A stretch of DNA of 64,000 bases, from the NCBI GenBank assembly GCA_028284385.1, contig JANQRT010000060.1, positions 186,001-250,000 of the forward strand. Reading direction: 5' to 3'. This DNA comes from Opitutaceae bacterium (lineage in GTDB: Bacteria; Verrucomicrobiota; Verrucomicrobiia; Opitutales; Opitutaceae). The position numbers and the translations under genes are program-made. This document shows positions 17,582-25,678 of this stretch, in pieces (position 1 is the first letter of the stretch; the number at the start of each line of letters is the position of its first letter). Under the pieces are notes generated by a model. That model was given only the letters and a program-made list of their open reading frames with translations. It did not search any database and was not told where the DNA came from.

Positions 17582-18561
17582 AATCCCGTATTTCTTTTCC
17601 TATAACGATATCTTTTTCCGAGATTGCCTTGTTGGGTTTATTTACATTTAGTGTACTGTTGGCAATTGAATATAATAGCAAAAAGACTGTTATTGAGAAT
17701 TCAATAGATGTAGATCGGGAAGATTCTCATGGCATTCAGGAGAAAGTGTCTACAGATAATTCCGATGAGGCAAAGGAAAAAAATGGTCTTGAGGGAAAGC
17801 TGCTAGAGAACGAGGAACTAAAAAAACAAATAAAAAATCTAGAAAAGGTTGTCGAAGAATTAAATTTAGAAAACGAAGAATTGGATAATCAAATAGGAAA
17901 GCTGGAACAAGATTATGCAGAACTACACACAACGAATGAGGATCTCCATACAGAAAAAGGGTTACTATATAATATTATCGGAAATTTAGAACAAGAGAAC
18001 AAGGTGCAGGAATACCTTGATGAAGAGTTGATGTTAAGGAGAAAGTTAATTGGCCTCCAAGGCAACTTAAAGAACGTAGTTTTTGTTTTTGATAAGTCTG
18101 ATAGTATTCGTAGCAGTGGTAGGTGGGATCTAGCTAATTCTCTTTTAAGGAAATGGACCGAAACACTTCAAATGGAGAAGTGCGGAATTATTGTGTTTGG
18201 TGATACTGTGGATATTTTTAATAATGGAAACTTATATGATATCACATCTAGCAAAGGAGAAGAAGCTTATAAGAAAATTTCGAAGTGGCTAGATAATCAA
18301 CTTCCGGAGAATGGGACAAATTTACAATTGGCTATTGAAGCAGTGTACACGTACGAGGGTTTAGATTCTGTAATATTGTTTACTGACGGAAGAGTTGGCA
18401 ATACACAGCGAAGACATATCTTTGAAACTATCGAAAACAACGATAAGTCTAAAACGATCCCGATTAATGTCATTGGGATCGGTAATTATTTTGCTAAGGT
18501 TCCATCAAAACTGTTGATGGAACTAGCAAAACGTACAAATGGTAGTTACAGAGGATATTAG
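17578..18561 (+). CDS. One-TM coiled-coil protein with periplasmic von Willebrand A domain (ZorB-position partner)
   Basis: 327 residues: TM helix about 12-31, coiled coil about 60-150, vWA domain about 165-327. The MIDAS is complete: DKSDS near residue 171 (DxSxS), the Thr of NGTNLQ near 246 and the Asp of LFTDG near 269. Topology equals that of MotB/TolR/ZorB (short N-terminus, one TM, periplasmic domain), but those end in OmpA-like or TolR domains, not vWA. It is coupled to the MotA-like gene by an ATGA overlap. A metal-dependent ligand-binding tip on a rotary stator is the inference. A plain vWA adhesion protein is the alternative. Confidence 0.65.
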   Translation: MKSRISFPITISFSEIALLGLFTFSVLLAIEYNSKKTVIENSIDVDREDSHGIQEKVSTDNSDEAKEKNGLEGKLLENEELKKQIKNLEKVVEELNLENEELDNQIGKLEQDYAELHTTNEDLHTEKGLLYNIIGNLEQENKVQEYLDEELMLRRKLIGLQGNLKNVVFVFDKSDSIRSSGRWDLANSLLRKWTETLQMEKCGIIVFGDTVDIFNNGNLYDITSSKGEEAYKKISKWLDNQLPENGTNLQLAIEAVYTYEGLDSVILFTDGRVGNTQRRHIFETIENNDKSKTIPINVIGIGNYFAKVPSKLLMELAKRTNGSYRGY

Positions 18562-18589
18562 AGTCAAAAGATAAAACGATCTGTTCGAA

Positions 18590-19351
18590 ATGACTAAATA
18601 CTTAAAAACTCGTCTCAATATTATTCGTCGTGTAATTGTATTTATTGTAAGATGCTCTTCGTTAACTGCCCGTATGAATAACAATTGGAGAGTGTCTATT
18701 GTAATCTCTACAATTTTTATTGCGATCTTGGAAATTTATAAAAGCAGAATCCTATTGATTTTGATTAAGAGTGAGGAAAGTATTTATAATGAGATTTTTT
18801 TAGAGAATCAGGATGCGCAAAATTTAGTACGAATAGCTAAAGATATTGAGGATATTTCTCCAACTCAAATGCAAACATTGAATTCAAAGTGGGGAAAAGA
18901 GTTAAACGCCAAAATAATTAAGGACGTATTTTTACAAGTGTTGAATGTTAACATAGGAATAAGTCAAGTGGAAATAATAAAAAAATATGGAAGCATTACT
19001 TATCTGTTAAAATCAATCGTATTATTTTGGGAAAGATTTAATATCAATATAAAAATTGGTGATGTTATTCCTCTTTTTATTGCATCAGTTGAGTTAAGCA
19101 AATATAATGAAATAGTTGAAGACCATAGTGTAGAAACAATGATTCGTGTGCTTGAAAACTCATTTAAAGATAAGAGACTTGGGCACAGGGTTATGCAATC
19201 TTATGAAACGAAATTAGTAATAAGTATCTTTGGAAGGTTTATATCAAAAGTAAACGTAAATAAAAAATTACAATCGGACGTGTATTTTTCTGATAAGATC
19301 GTGGGCATACAAAATTTGATTAGAGAATGGGACGAATATAGAACCGCTTAA
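18590..19351 (+). CDS. Helical membrane-associated protein of the MotA-like/vWA operon
   Basis: 253 residues, unrecognised. Two hydrophobic stretches near the N-terminus (about 10-22 and 34-58) suggest a membrane anchor. The rest is helical and rich in Lys/Ile/Asn with no catalytic motif. It lies 28 bp after the vWA gene on the same strand, and its strongly AT-rich codon use matches its neighbours. Probably a further subunit of the same system. Confidence 0.5.
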   Translation: MTKYLKTRLNIIRRVIVFIVRCSSLTARMNNNWRVSIVISTIFIAILEIYKSRILLILIKSEESIYNEIFLENQDAQNLVRIAKDIEDISPTQMQTLNSKWGKELNAKIIKDVFLQVLNVNIGISQVEIIKKYGSITYLLKSIVLFWERFNINIKIGDVIPLFIASVELSKYNEIVEDHSVETMIRVLENSFKDKRLGHRVMQSYETKLVISIFGRFISKVNVNKKLQSDVYFSDKIVGIQNLIREWDEYRTA

Positions 19352-19369
19352 CAATAAATATCACTTATT

Positions 19370-19876
19370 ATGGAAAAAGAAAATCGAATACAACAACATC
19401 ATTATAGTCAAATGAACGAACCAGAAAAGGCATCCCGTATTCCTGATATGTCAAATAACCCGCTGGAAACAATTACATCTGAAATACGTGACATCAATGC
19501 TAATAATAATCTATCGATTCTTCAAAAGGGGAAATTAAGAAAGATTGCCTTTGAGAAATTATTGAAATACATGGCCATCGGTGATGAGCAAAAGGGGAAG
19601 GCTCAGGCTATTCTTGATGATAGAAGACTCGCGGCCTTTAAGTTGGAAATGGAGAACTGGTTCAACAGGACGACAAGTCAATTACATAAGGAAGTTACAA
19701 GACACCAAATTCTTCAAACTTTGGAAATATCAGAGGAGTTGGAAGTTTTTCAAGAACAGCTAAAATCAAGCAAGTTGAGTGATCGTAAAAGAGAAAAACT
19801 ATATGAACTAGCAGAAGAGACGTTTGATAGGGTAATAAAAAGAATGGCGGAACGGATATCTGAGATGTGGGAATAA
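19370..19876 (+). CDS. Soluble helical protein of the MotA-like/vWA operon
   Basis: 168 residues, all-helical and charged, no signal or TM. Amphipathic helices run through the protein (LEISEELEVFQEQLKSSKLS; YELAEETFDRVIKRMAERIS). It is spaced 18 bp from the previous gene. It could be a cytosolic partner that binds the coiled-coil tail of the stator protein, but this is inferred from position only. Confidence 0.5.
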   Translation: MEKENRIQQHHYSQMNEPEKASRIPDMSNNPLETITSEIRDINANNNLSILQKGKLRKIAFEKLLKYMAIGDEQKGKAQAILDDRRLAAFKLEMENWFNRTTSQLHKEVTRHQILQTLEISEELEVFQEQLKSSKLSDRKREKLYELAEETFDRVIKRMAERISEMWE

Positions 19877-19918
19877 TATATTTAGAGAAATATAGTTGCT
19901 TAGAATGAGAGGTGATTT

Positions 19919-20581
19919 GTGAAATTAGATGTTAAACAAATTTTTATAGGTGTTATCGTAGGAACGATATTAGGTGCCGGTGCAGCAATTATTTTCCAAA
20001 GTAAAACGAATTCTAGGCTCGAGACACAAAATGAAATTATGAAATCTCGAATCGAGCATTTAGAAGAAAGATTTAGATTAACTCCTGGCCTTAAGGTTCC
20101 TAGTAATCCTATAGATGAAGTCGTTGACACAATTAATTCTGAGAAGCGAACAAATGATCTCGCTATAAATATTGATGTTATTGAGGGAAAATTATTAGAG
20201 ATAGTTCATAATCAACAAAGGCTAAATGTACCTGAAAGTACCGGACCTGCTGACTATGAATGCTTCACAGAGGCCGACCTCGAAACTTTTATCAAGAATA
20301 GAGAGGCTCATCAAGTTGCGTCTGCATTAAAGATGGATGCTAACTATATTCGATCTGTCATCGAGTTAGCTAATTACCCCAAATATATGCAGTCGAATGT
20401 ATTGAATAATATTAATATACCCTTTCGTAAAACCTGGGGAGAGCTCAATAAAATCACACCTGAAGGACAGACACAAGCTGGCCAAGAAGCAGAATTATTA
20501 ATAGCTAACGCAATTGTAGAACAGACACAAATGTTATTAGATAAAGATGCGGCTGAATTGAATCGATTGATTTCAAATTAG
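19919..20581 (+). CDS. One-TM coiled-coil protein, last gene of the MotA-like/vWA operon
   Basis: 220 residues. GTG start with GAGAGGTG just upstream. A TM helix (about 8-26, glycine-rich GVIVGTILGAGAAII) is followed by a short coiled coil and a helical domain. No catalytic motif. The GxxxG-rich TM suggests helix packing with other membrane subunits. Operon position makes it a likely component of the same complex. Confidence 0.5.
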   Translation: MKLDVKQIFIGVIVGTILGAGAAIIFQSKTNSRLETQNEIMKSRIEHLEERFRLTPGLKVPSNPIDEVVDTINSEKRTNDLAINIDVIEGKLLEIVHNQQRLNVPESTGPADYECFTEADLETFIKNREAHQVASALKMDANYIRSVIELANYPKYMQSNVLNNINIPFRKTWGELNKITPEGQTQAGQEAELLIANAIVEQTQMLLDKDAAELNRLISN

Positions 20582-20662
20582 TAGTTTATTTTCGAATAAA
20601 TTCGATGTATTTTCCTATTCGGATCCCGTCTTCTTTTCTTTGAAAAATCGTATAATTGATTG

Positions 20663-21622
20663 ATGAAAAAACTTATTTTTATTCTTTTTATTGTAACTCA
20701 TGCACAAATCAATTTGTATGCGGAATTTGTTGTCGGGGTGTGGAATATTGAGAAGCTTAGTTCTACTTCCATGCGAGGTTTTCCTGAACTTCGTGGTGGA
20801 GATCAACATTCGCCTCGGACTGACTCCCAGCTTGAGGACGTCGCTGATTACATAGCAGATACTCTCGAGATTGATGCTCTAGTGATTACAGAAATTGATG
20901 ATGATGGTGGCAACGATCCGCTTCGTCCTCGTTCCGCCCAGTTAGATGTTGTGTTGGGTCATCTTGGGAGTAATTGGAGTTATTTTTTGGGCCGTACTGG
21001 TGGCGATCTTCGGATTGGCTTGCTGTTCAATGGTGATAGGGTTCGAGTAAAGCGTATTGTTGGTTTACGTGCTCCTGAGTTTGAGGTTCAGGGGGAAGAT
21101 ATTTTTGATCGTGATCCCATGCTCTTCTGGGTTTCGTTTTTGGATAATGGTCAAGAAACGTCTGATGTTCTGTTGGTTGGTCTTCATTTGAAGAGTCAAC
21201 AGTTCCATACGCATAACCACCTTGCTGCGATGTCTAAGGTTATTGGTGATTTGAAGACACCTGATGTTCGTGAAGACTTAGGTCTTCCTCGGAGACAGGA
21301 TGGTGAAGATGACGTTATAATTTTGGGTGATTTGAACGACTCAACTCATACTCGCCAGGGTTTTCGATTCATTTTCGATTATGCGGAATCTCAAGGGTAT
21401 ATTCACGCTGGGGGTGATTTACCCGACTATCCTGCTACACGTGTGAATGGGAGTGAAATTGATCACATTTTCCTTTCGAGAGATGTTGTTCGCGACCTTC
21501 TTGTTTCAGGTAGTTTTACAGTGCATACAGTACCTGATAATGAGAGGGACAGTTATCGTGAGACCTTTTCTGATCATTATCCAGTGACGGTTGAATTAAA
21601 AAGTAAAATTGATGATGACTAA
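20663..21622 (+). CDS. Secreted endonuclease/exonuclease/phosphatase-family protein
   Basis: 319 residues with a signal peptide (hydrophobic run ending NLYA). The mature protein has the DNase I-like (EEP) fold signature: VGVWNIEKLS at the start, ITEIDDDGG with the metal-binding Glu, GLHLKSQQ, ILGDLND with the catalytic Asp/Asn pair, DHIFLSRD, and the terminal SDHYPV carrying the general-base His. All key residues are present. Family members cleave nucleic acids or phosphoesters; the exported form suggests extracellular or periplasmic nuclease activity. ATG at 20663 is used; a TTG one codon earlier is possible. The next gene overlaps its 3' end. Confidence 0.85.
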   Translation: MKKLIFILFIVTHAQINLYAEFVVGVWNIEKLSSTSMRGFPELRGGDQHSPRTDSQLEDVADYIADTLEIDALVITEIDDDGGNDPLRPRSAQLDVVLGHLGSNWSYFLGRTGGDLRIGLLFNGDRVRVKRIVGLRAPEFEVQGEDIFDRDPMLFWVSFLDNGQETSDVLLVGLHLKSQQFHTHNHLAAMSKVIGDLKTPDVREDLGLPRRQDGEDDVIILGDLNDSTHTRQGFRFIFDYAESQGYIHAGGDLPDYPATRVNGSEIDHIFLSRDVVRDLLVSGSFTVHTVPDNERDSYRETFSDHYPVTVELKSKIDDD

Positions 21623-21818
21623 TCTTGAAAACAAAGAATGTGACCATGTTTGGGAGCCCCATTATAATGGTTGCAAATGTAAATCATGCGACACCACTAA
21701 ATCACATCGATTTGGGGAGCGAATGGAAGGGTCTGAACTTGAAAGTTACAATCCCCCTAGTGAGAGAAATTTCTATTTTAGAATGTGTGAAGATTGTGGA
21801 ACTGAGGTTGAAGAATAA
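21609..21818 (+). CDS. Small zinc-ribbon-like protein
   Basis: 69 residues, overlapping the nuclease gene by 14 bp in another frame. It contains two Cys pairs, GCKCKSC and CEDCG, plus a leading Cys/His (ECDHVW), the usual ligands of one or two zinc ribbons. No signal or TM. It ends a few bases before the convergent kinase gene. Function unknown. Confidence 0.5.
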   Translation: MMMTNLENKECDHVWEPHYNGCKCKSCDTTKSHRFGERMEGSELESYNPPSERNFYFRMCEDCGTEVEE

Positions 21819-21821
21819 CGG

Positions 21822-22355
21822 TTAAGATAACCTTGTTGTTAAAATCTTTACATTCGTATCCACATCTATCTCTCCATCGATTACTACGTCCGCTGCATGC
21901 TCGAGTTTCGCTTTTACGTCCTGCTCGGTCGAATGTTTCTCAATCTTGTCCCATATTGAAGTTATGGATTCCGTTGTGCTTTTTGTGCGTAGGTGACGTG
22001 TGCTGTCGCTTGTTTTGACGTAGATCAGTGTCAGCCTGTTTGGGTGCAGAATTTTTCTTAGTGTTTTGAGAATTGAAATGTGTCTGATCCCATCGATAAT
22101 TCTTCCAGCTTCAATATCTGACTGACTGGTTGATAGAACTTCTTCGCAAAATTGTAACTGATTTCCAGATACGAGAGTTTCTCCTATAGCCTGAAGCGAT
22201 TCACGATTGTTGGGGAGGCCTTTTTTTGTAGCCTCGTTACGAACATAGTCTCCAAAGCTGACATATGGTATTTGCGTGAGTTCGGAAAATCGTTTTGAGA
22301 TTGACGATTTCCCACTAGATATTTTCCCACTAAATGCAATGTATTTAGAATTCAA
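21822..22355 (-). CDS. P-loop nucleotide/nucleoside kinase-like protein
   Basis: 177 residues. Walker A SGKISSGKSS at about 9-18 is followed by ISKRFSELTQIPYVSFGDYV, the arrangement of dephospho-CoA kinase and NMP kinases (P-loop helix, then the substrate-binding 'S.GD..R'). IIDGIRH supplies a Walker-B/DGxR segment as in adenylate-kinase-like enzymes. It is the last gene of the radical-SAM operon and overlaps the ASCH gene by 4 bp. A plausible job is phosphorylating the small molecule made by the upstream enzymes, or an unusual nucleotide; this is inference. Confidence 0.7.
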   Translation of the reverse strand: MNSKYIAFSGKISSGKSSISKRFSELTQIPYVSFGDYVRNEATKKGLPNNRESLQAIGETLVSGNQLQFCEEVLSTSQSDIEAGRIIDGIRHISILKTLRKILHPNRLTLIYVKTSDSTRHLRTKSTTESITSIWDKIEKHSTEQDVKAKLEHAADVVIDGEIDVDTNVKILTTRLS

Positions 22356-22846
22356 TCGACTACCTTAAAAGGACTATTGTGTTCTAGTGTTACCCATCCT
22401 CTCCTGTCGCGTTTTTTGACTTCGAATGGTTTAAGTGTCTCTGGTTTATCGATGCTAATTAAAGTCGCGTATCTTGCTTTACTTCTTTCTTTCCAAAATG
22501 ACTTATTTGCTGGGCAGATAGCTTTCCCGAATTTTTCCTTGATGAAATCAATCCCTGTTTCGTTAATTTCGTAGTAGGATACACTTGAAACCTTTGATAC
22601 TGCGACAACTTTGCCTCCGGACCGTTTAAAGAGTATGTAATCTCCTTCTTGTACTTTTTTATATGGTGAGCATTTTACCTTAGAGAATCGTGTTTCGATA
22701 GTCTTGCTTCCCTCTAAAATATATTCTAGGTACGGCTCAATCATTATTGCTATATGAACTCTTACTGAGCCTCTTTTTAGTTCATTACTCAGTCTTTCTT
22801 TTTTTGTCGCCAGAGAAATTCTTTTACTGATTTCTTCAAATATCAT
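22352..22846 (-). CDS. ASCH-domain RNA/nucleotide-binding protein
   Basis: 164 residues. The C-terminal 130 form an ASCH (PUA-like) barrel: IEPYLEYILEGSKTIETRF is the characteristic 'p.....i..G.K..E.R' helix and strand, followed by VQEGDYILFKRSGGKVVAVS, the 'GD.i.f....g....a.v' strand pair. ASCH domains bind RNA or modified nucleobases, and some hydrolyse N4-acetylcytidine. The frame is open further upstream, but ATG at 22846 lies 13 bp after the methyltransferase stop and gives the family's normal N-terminus. The last bases overlap the kinase ATG. Confidence 0.75.
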   Translation of the reverse strand: MIFEEISKRISLATKKERLSNELKRGSVRVHIAIMIEPYLEYILEGSKTIETRFSKVKCSPYKKVQEGDYILFKRSGGKVVAVSKVSSVSYYEINETGIDFIKEKFGKAICPANKSFWKERSKARYATLISIDKPETLKPFEVKKRDRRGWVTLEHNSPFKVVD

Positions 22847-22859
22847 AATTAATGATACA

Positions 22860-24092
22860 CTACCTAGTTGTATAATAATCTGTCGCTTCTTGTATTTCTT
22901 CTTGAATGAGTTTACAAAGATTTCGTTCCTCTTCGCAAGCGAAAAGAACGTTTTCGAATGTTCCTTTTTCTGAGAGATTCTTCTGCGCTTTTTTAAGAAA
23001 ACTTTTTGCCCATTTTGTATCATGAGTGTACATGAAACGTCCCCCGGATGTGACTAGGTTTGCTTTTGTGCGTTCGACGAGTTTAGAACTTACGTCTTTT
23101 AGGATCCCGTGTTTTCCGAATAGATGAAGCTTTTTATGTATATCCGTTTTCAGCGCTTCGTTTAGTCGCACCTCGATTTTGTCGAATCGATATACTTCGT
23201 CCACTCGGTCGTCATTTTGACCCTGCAGTAGCCTGATATTTTCAGTGTGTTTTTTCTTTGTGAAAATGAGCAGGTCTCCTTTTCTCCATGATCTTTTAAC
23301 GTTTCGAATCCCAATAGATCTTAGAGAATTCTTTTCGAACAGAGGCATGTCGTATGAGATCTCATTGGTCTTAACTGAACACAACTCGCATCCAGAACTA
23401 TGAGCAATGTTCACAAGACTGTTGTATTCGTCAGGGATAGACTTTCTCGTTCCCAGTGGAGGACCAACTAAAACGACTGTCTTACTAAGTTTGAGGCATA
23501 TAGATGCTGCTTTGATGAATTGTTCTAGATGATATTCATACCACGGTGGATCAATGAAAACTATATCTGCTTTGATGTGGCCCAATGAAGCACGTTCGAT
23601 ATTAATTGATTGAATACACAATCTTTGATTGGTACTTTTTATTGCAAAGTGTCGATCTGCATTTTTGTCGATTAGATGATATGTCGCATCTGCGTTTGGA
23701 TCCGTCTGGATTAGATGTTCGTAGAAGCTTGGGCACCCAATGCAAAGAACTGTGGTTGCGTCCTTTCCAATGTATGCTCGTAGTTTTTGTTTAGAACTTT
23801 CTGTAAACCGCCAATCGAAATCGAGTGGATGGGGAATGTGATTCGAGTTGATATCGCATACTAGCTGACTTTTGTGTTGTTGTGCTATGTTCGCGAGTAT
23901 CTTGTTTATTCGACTGTTGGTCTCTCGGGAGTAAGTGCGTTTCTTTAATTCAGATCGTATTATCTCGGGATAATAACCTGGGAGTTCGTCCACTATTTCT
24001 GCGAAACAGTTGTATCCATTTTCTACTAATAGTCGGACTTGTGATGTTAGATAATCGTTGAATTCTACGTGCTTTTCATAGGGTAACTTCAT
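22860..24092 (-). CDS. DPPW-type amino-methyltransferase-like protein
   Basis: 410 residues. The centre is a Rossmann methyltransferase: a motif-I-like VLCIGCPSFYEHL (about 115-127) and the catalytic DPPW at 181-184 after ADIVFI, the motif of N6-adenine methyltransferases (MT-A70 and many DNA/RNA adenine MTases). Motif I has CIGCP instead of the usual DPFCGSG/D.G.G, so SAM binding may differ. The N-terminal 90 residues and the C-terminal 130 residues are helical extensions, possibly for target recognition. It overlaps the radical SAM gene by 17 bp. Substrate (DNA, RNA or a free nucleotide) is unknown. Confidence 0.7.
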   Translation of the reverse strand: MKLPYEKHVEFNDYLTSQVRLLVENGYNCFAEIVDELPGYYPEIIRSELKKRTYSRETNSRINKILANIAQQHKSQLVCDINSNHIPHPLDFDWRFTESSKQKLRAYIGKDATTVLCIGCPSFYEHLIQTDPNADATYHLIDKNADRHFAIKSTNQRLCIQSINIERASLGHIKADIVFIDPPWYEYHLEQFIKAASICLKLSKTVVLVGPPLGTRKSIPDEYNSLVNIAHSSGCELCSVKTNEISYDMPLFEKNSLRSIGIRNVKRSWRKGDLLIFTKKKHTENIRLLQGQNDDRVDEVYRFDKIEVRLNEALKTDIHKKLHLFGKHGILKDVSSKLVERTKANLVTSGGRFMYTHDTKWAKSFLKKAQKNLSEKGTFENVLFACEEERNLCKLIQEEIQEATDYYTTR

Positions 24093-25071
24093 CGATTGGC
24101 AGGCTTCTTTGAGTTGAGTTGAATCTTAGAGAAAGTTCAGTCATCCAGTGCTCAATAAATTCAGCTTGCACTCTGAGTGCGTCTTTGTGGGCTTGTGTTA
24201 CGCCTCTTTCGATTACTGTTTTGTAGAACTGAATTTCTAACGGTACGAGTCTTAGTGGGAGGTTCGGACTGATGCTTTGTAGATTGTCAGCGAACACTTT
24301 CACTTTGTCTTTAAGGTTTTTTAGTGATGGGCCGGTAAATGTTGCATATGCGTATAAGTCGATACCAGTGCTGAGGTACCGTCTAAACAAATTAAATTGG
24401 TTTTGATAGAGTGCTTTTGAAGCGTCTGTGTTGAATGCGAACGACTCTTGGTCGAACCCTTTAAAGCAACACACTTTGCCGTAGTTTGTGTAGTCCACTA
24501 TTTGTTGAATTTCGTTGTCGCTGAGATACTTCCAAAAATAGTCATTGCTCAGGTTGTCATCTGACCAAAGATACGTTTTCTTTTCTAGGTCTCGCTGTTT
24601 GAGGTCTTGCATGAACCATAGTACCCATTCTGGCGTCAGTTCTGGCTGTCCGCCAGTAAGGTCAATTATCTTTGGTGGATCATCTGCTTTAACATACGAA
24701 TCAATCAGATCGTTTGGTGTGTGGAATGAAGCGTGTTTTGTGCTTCCTTTCAGTAGGTCGAAAGGCACAAAGCAATACCAACATCTCCAGTTGCACGATG
24801 CAGACTGGAATACCTGTGCGATCGCGATATTGCTTCTCTTTCCAAGGTTTAGCTTGGAGGCTGCCGGATCTATGGGCAGTGTATTTTCCGGCCAGTTTTT
24901 TGAAGTCTGTCTTCGGAAATGCCTGACTCTACCAAATCCGTTGCAATTAACCGGCTCAGTGATGTCTTGCTCTTGGATTGATCCTTGTAGATTCGCTATG
25001 AGGATCTTTCTCTCTTCAATCTTGATTGTTTTTCTTCTTAGAATTTGAGAATACTTTTCAGTATCAATCAT
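24076..25071 (-). CDS. Radical SAM enzyme
   Basis: 331 residues. SCNWRCWYCF supplies the CxxxCxxC [4Fe-4S] motif at Cys93, Cys97 and Cys100. IIDLTGGQPELTPEW is the GGE-like SAM-binding strand, with Gln in place of the Glu (GGQP). The TIM-barrel-like region extends to about residue 290. There is no visible SPASM or B12 domain. An N-terminal extension (about 1-85) is Cys-poor. Radical SAM enzymes do difficult C-H chemistry on nucleotides, peptides or RNA. Co-occurrence with an adenine-MTase-like protein, ASCH and kinase suggests nucleotide or RNA chemistry. It overlaps the next upstream gene by 8 bp. Viperin-like activity was considered but not supported by any specific motif. Confidence 0.8.
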   Translation of the reverse strand: MIDTEKYSQILRRKTIKIEERKILIANLQGSIQEQDITEPVNCNGFGRVRHFRRQTSKNWPENTLPIDPAASKLNLGKRSNIAIAQVFQSASCNWRCWYCFVPFDLLKGSTKHASFHTPNDLIDSYVKADDPPKIIDLTGGQPELTPEWVLWFMQDLKQRDLEKKTYLWSDDNLSNDYFWKYLSDNEIQQIVDYTNYGKVCCFKGFDQESFAFNTDASKALYQNQFNLFRRYLSTGIDLYAYATFTGPSLKNLKDKVKVFADNLQSISPNLPLRLVPLEIQFYKTVIERGVTQAHKDALRVQAEFIEHWMTELSLRFNSTQRSLPIDEVTL

Positions 25072-25678
25072 TGGATTGGAGAATTGATAGGTCGAACTCG
25101 GCTATTTCTTTTTCAGTCAGCTTATTAGCTGGGAGCCCTGGTAACTTTTCTGCCAGGTATCTGTTCACAATGTTTGCTAGGTAGCTTATTTCTGTTTGGG
25201 TTAATTCTCTTCCCTTGGGTATCCCGTGCCAATACCCAAGACATGTCCTGCAGCAGGTTGCCGTTGCGTGTTGGGCATATTGAAATGGATTTTTTATTTT
25301 GTGGTCTTCGGTTGGCGTTTGATAGCCGTCGTGAAATGGTTGTGCATTTCCGATGGTAGCTTGCAGATGCGCTGGAGTACGTTCCTCCAGCTTTGTACGA
25401 CCTTTTCGCAACGCGTATTTCAATGATCTTTCGTTGAATCTTCTTTTCCAAAAGTGATCTCTGATGAATTCATGATGAAGCATTTTGATTGTGAAATCGA
25501 TGTCGGTTTCCGATCGTTTGTGGACCCTCATCCAATCAATTGGGGCCGCTCCGCATTCTCTGCAACGATTTGGGCTAAAGTTATTGTTAGCATCTTCTTT
25601 TACGCGGAAGCAATGCAGCCCATTATTGCAGTCTGTATCTGTGCAGCTTATTTTTAACTTCTTTTGTTCTGTACTCAT
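25064..25678 (-). CDS. Uncharacterised Cys-rich zinc-binding protein of the radical-SAM operon
   Basis: 204 residues. The N-terminus has ISCTDTDCNNGLHCF and CRECG, and the centre has ATCCRTCLGYWHGIPKGREL; together these supply enough Cys/His for one or two metal sites. IDWMRVHKR and FHDGYQTP look like conserved motifs of one family, but I cannot name it. No signal or TM. The gene overlaps both neighbours (8 bp with radical SAM, 4 bp with the peptidase), so stoichiometric co-expression is likely. It could be a zinc-binding adaptor or substrate-recognition subunit. Confidence 0.6.
   Translation of the reverse strand: MSTEQKKLKISCTDTDCNNGLHCFRVKEDANNNFSPNRCRECGAAPIDWMRVHKRSETDIDFTIKMLHHEFIRDHFWKRRFNERSLKYALRKGRTKLEERTPAHLQATIGNAQPFHDGYQTPTEDHKIKNPFQYAQHATATCCRTCLGYWHGIPKGRELTQTEISYLANIVNRYLAEKLPGLPANKLTEKEIAEFDLSILQSND

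Noticed and set aside
22847..23023. Longer ASCH protein start
   Set aside because: The extension is Lys-rich, overlaps the methyltransferase gene on the same strand and is not part of the ASCH fold; ATG 22846 fits the operon.
24076..25071. Viperin-type antiviral radical SAM enzyme
   Set aside because: Only the generic CxxxCxxC is shared; the specific viperin motifs were not found and the gene context differs.
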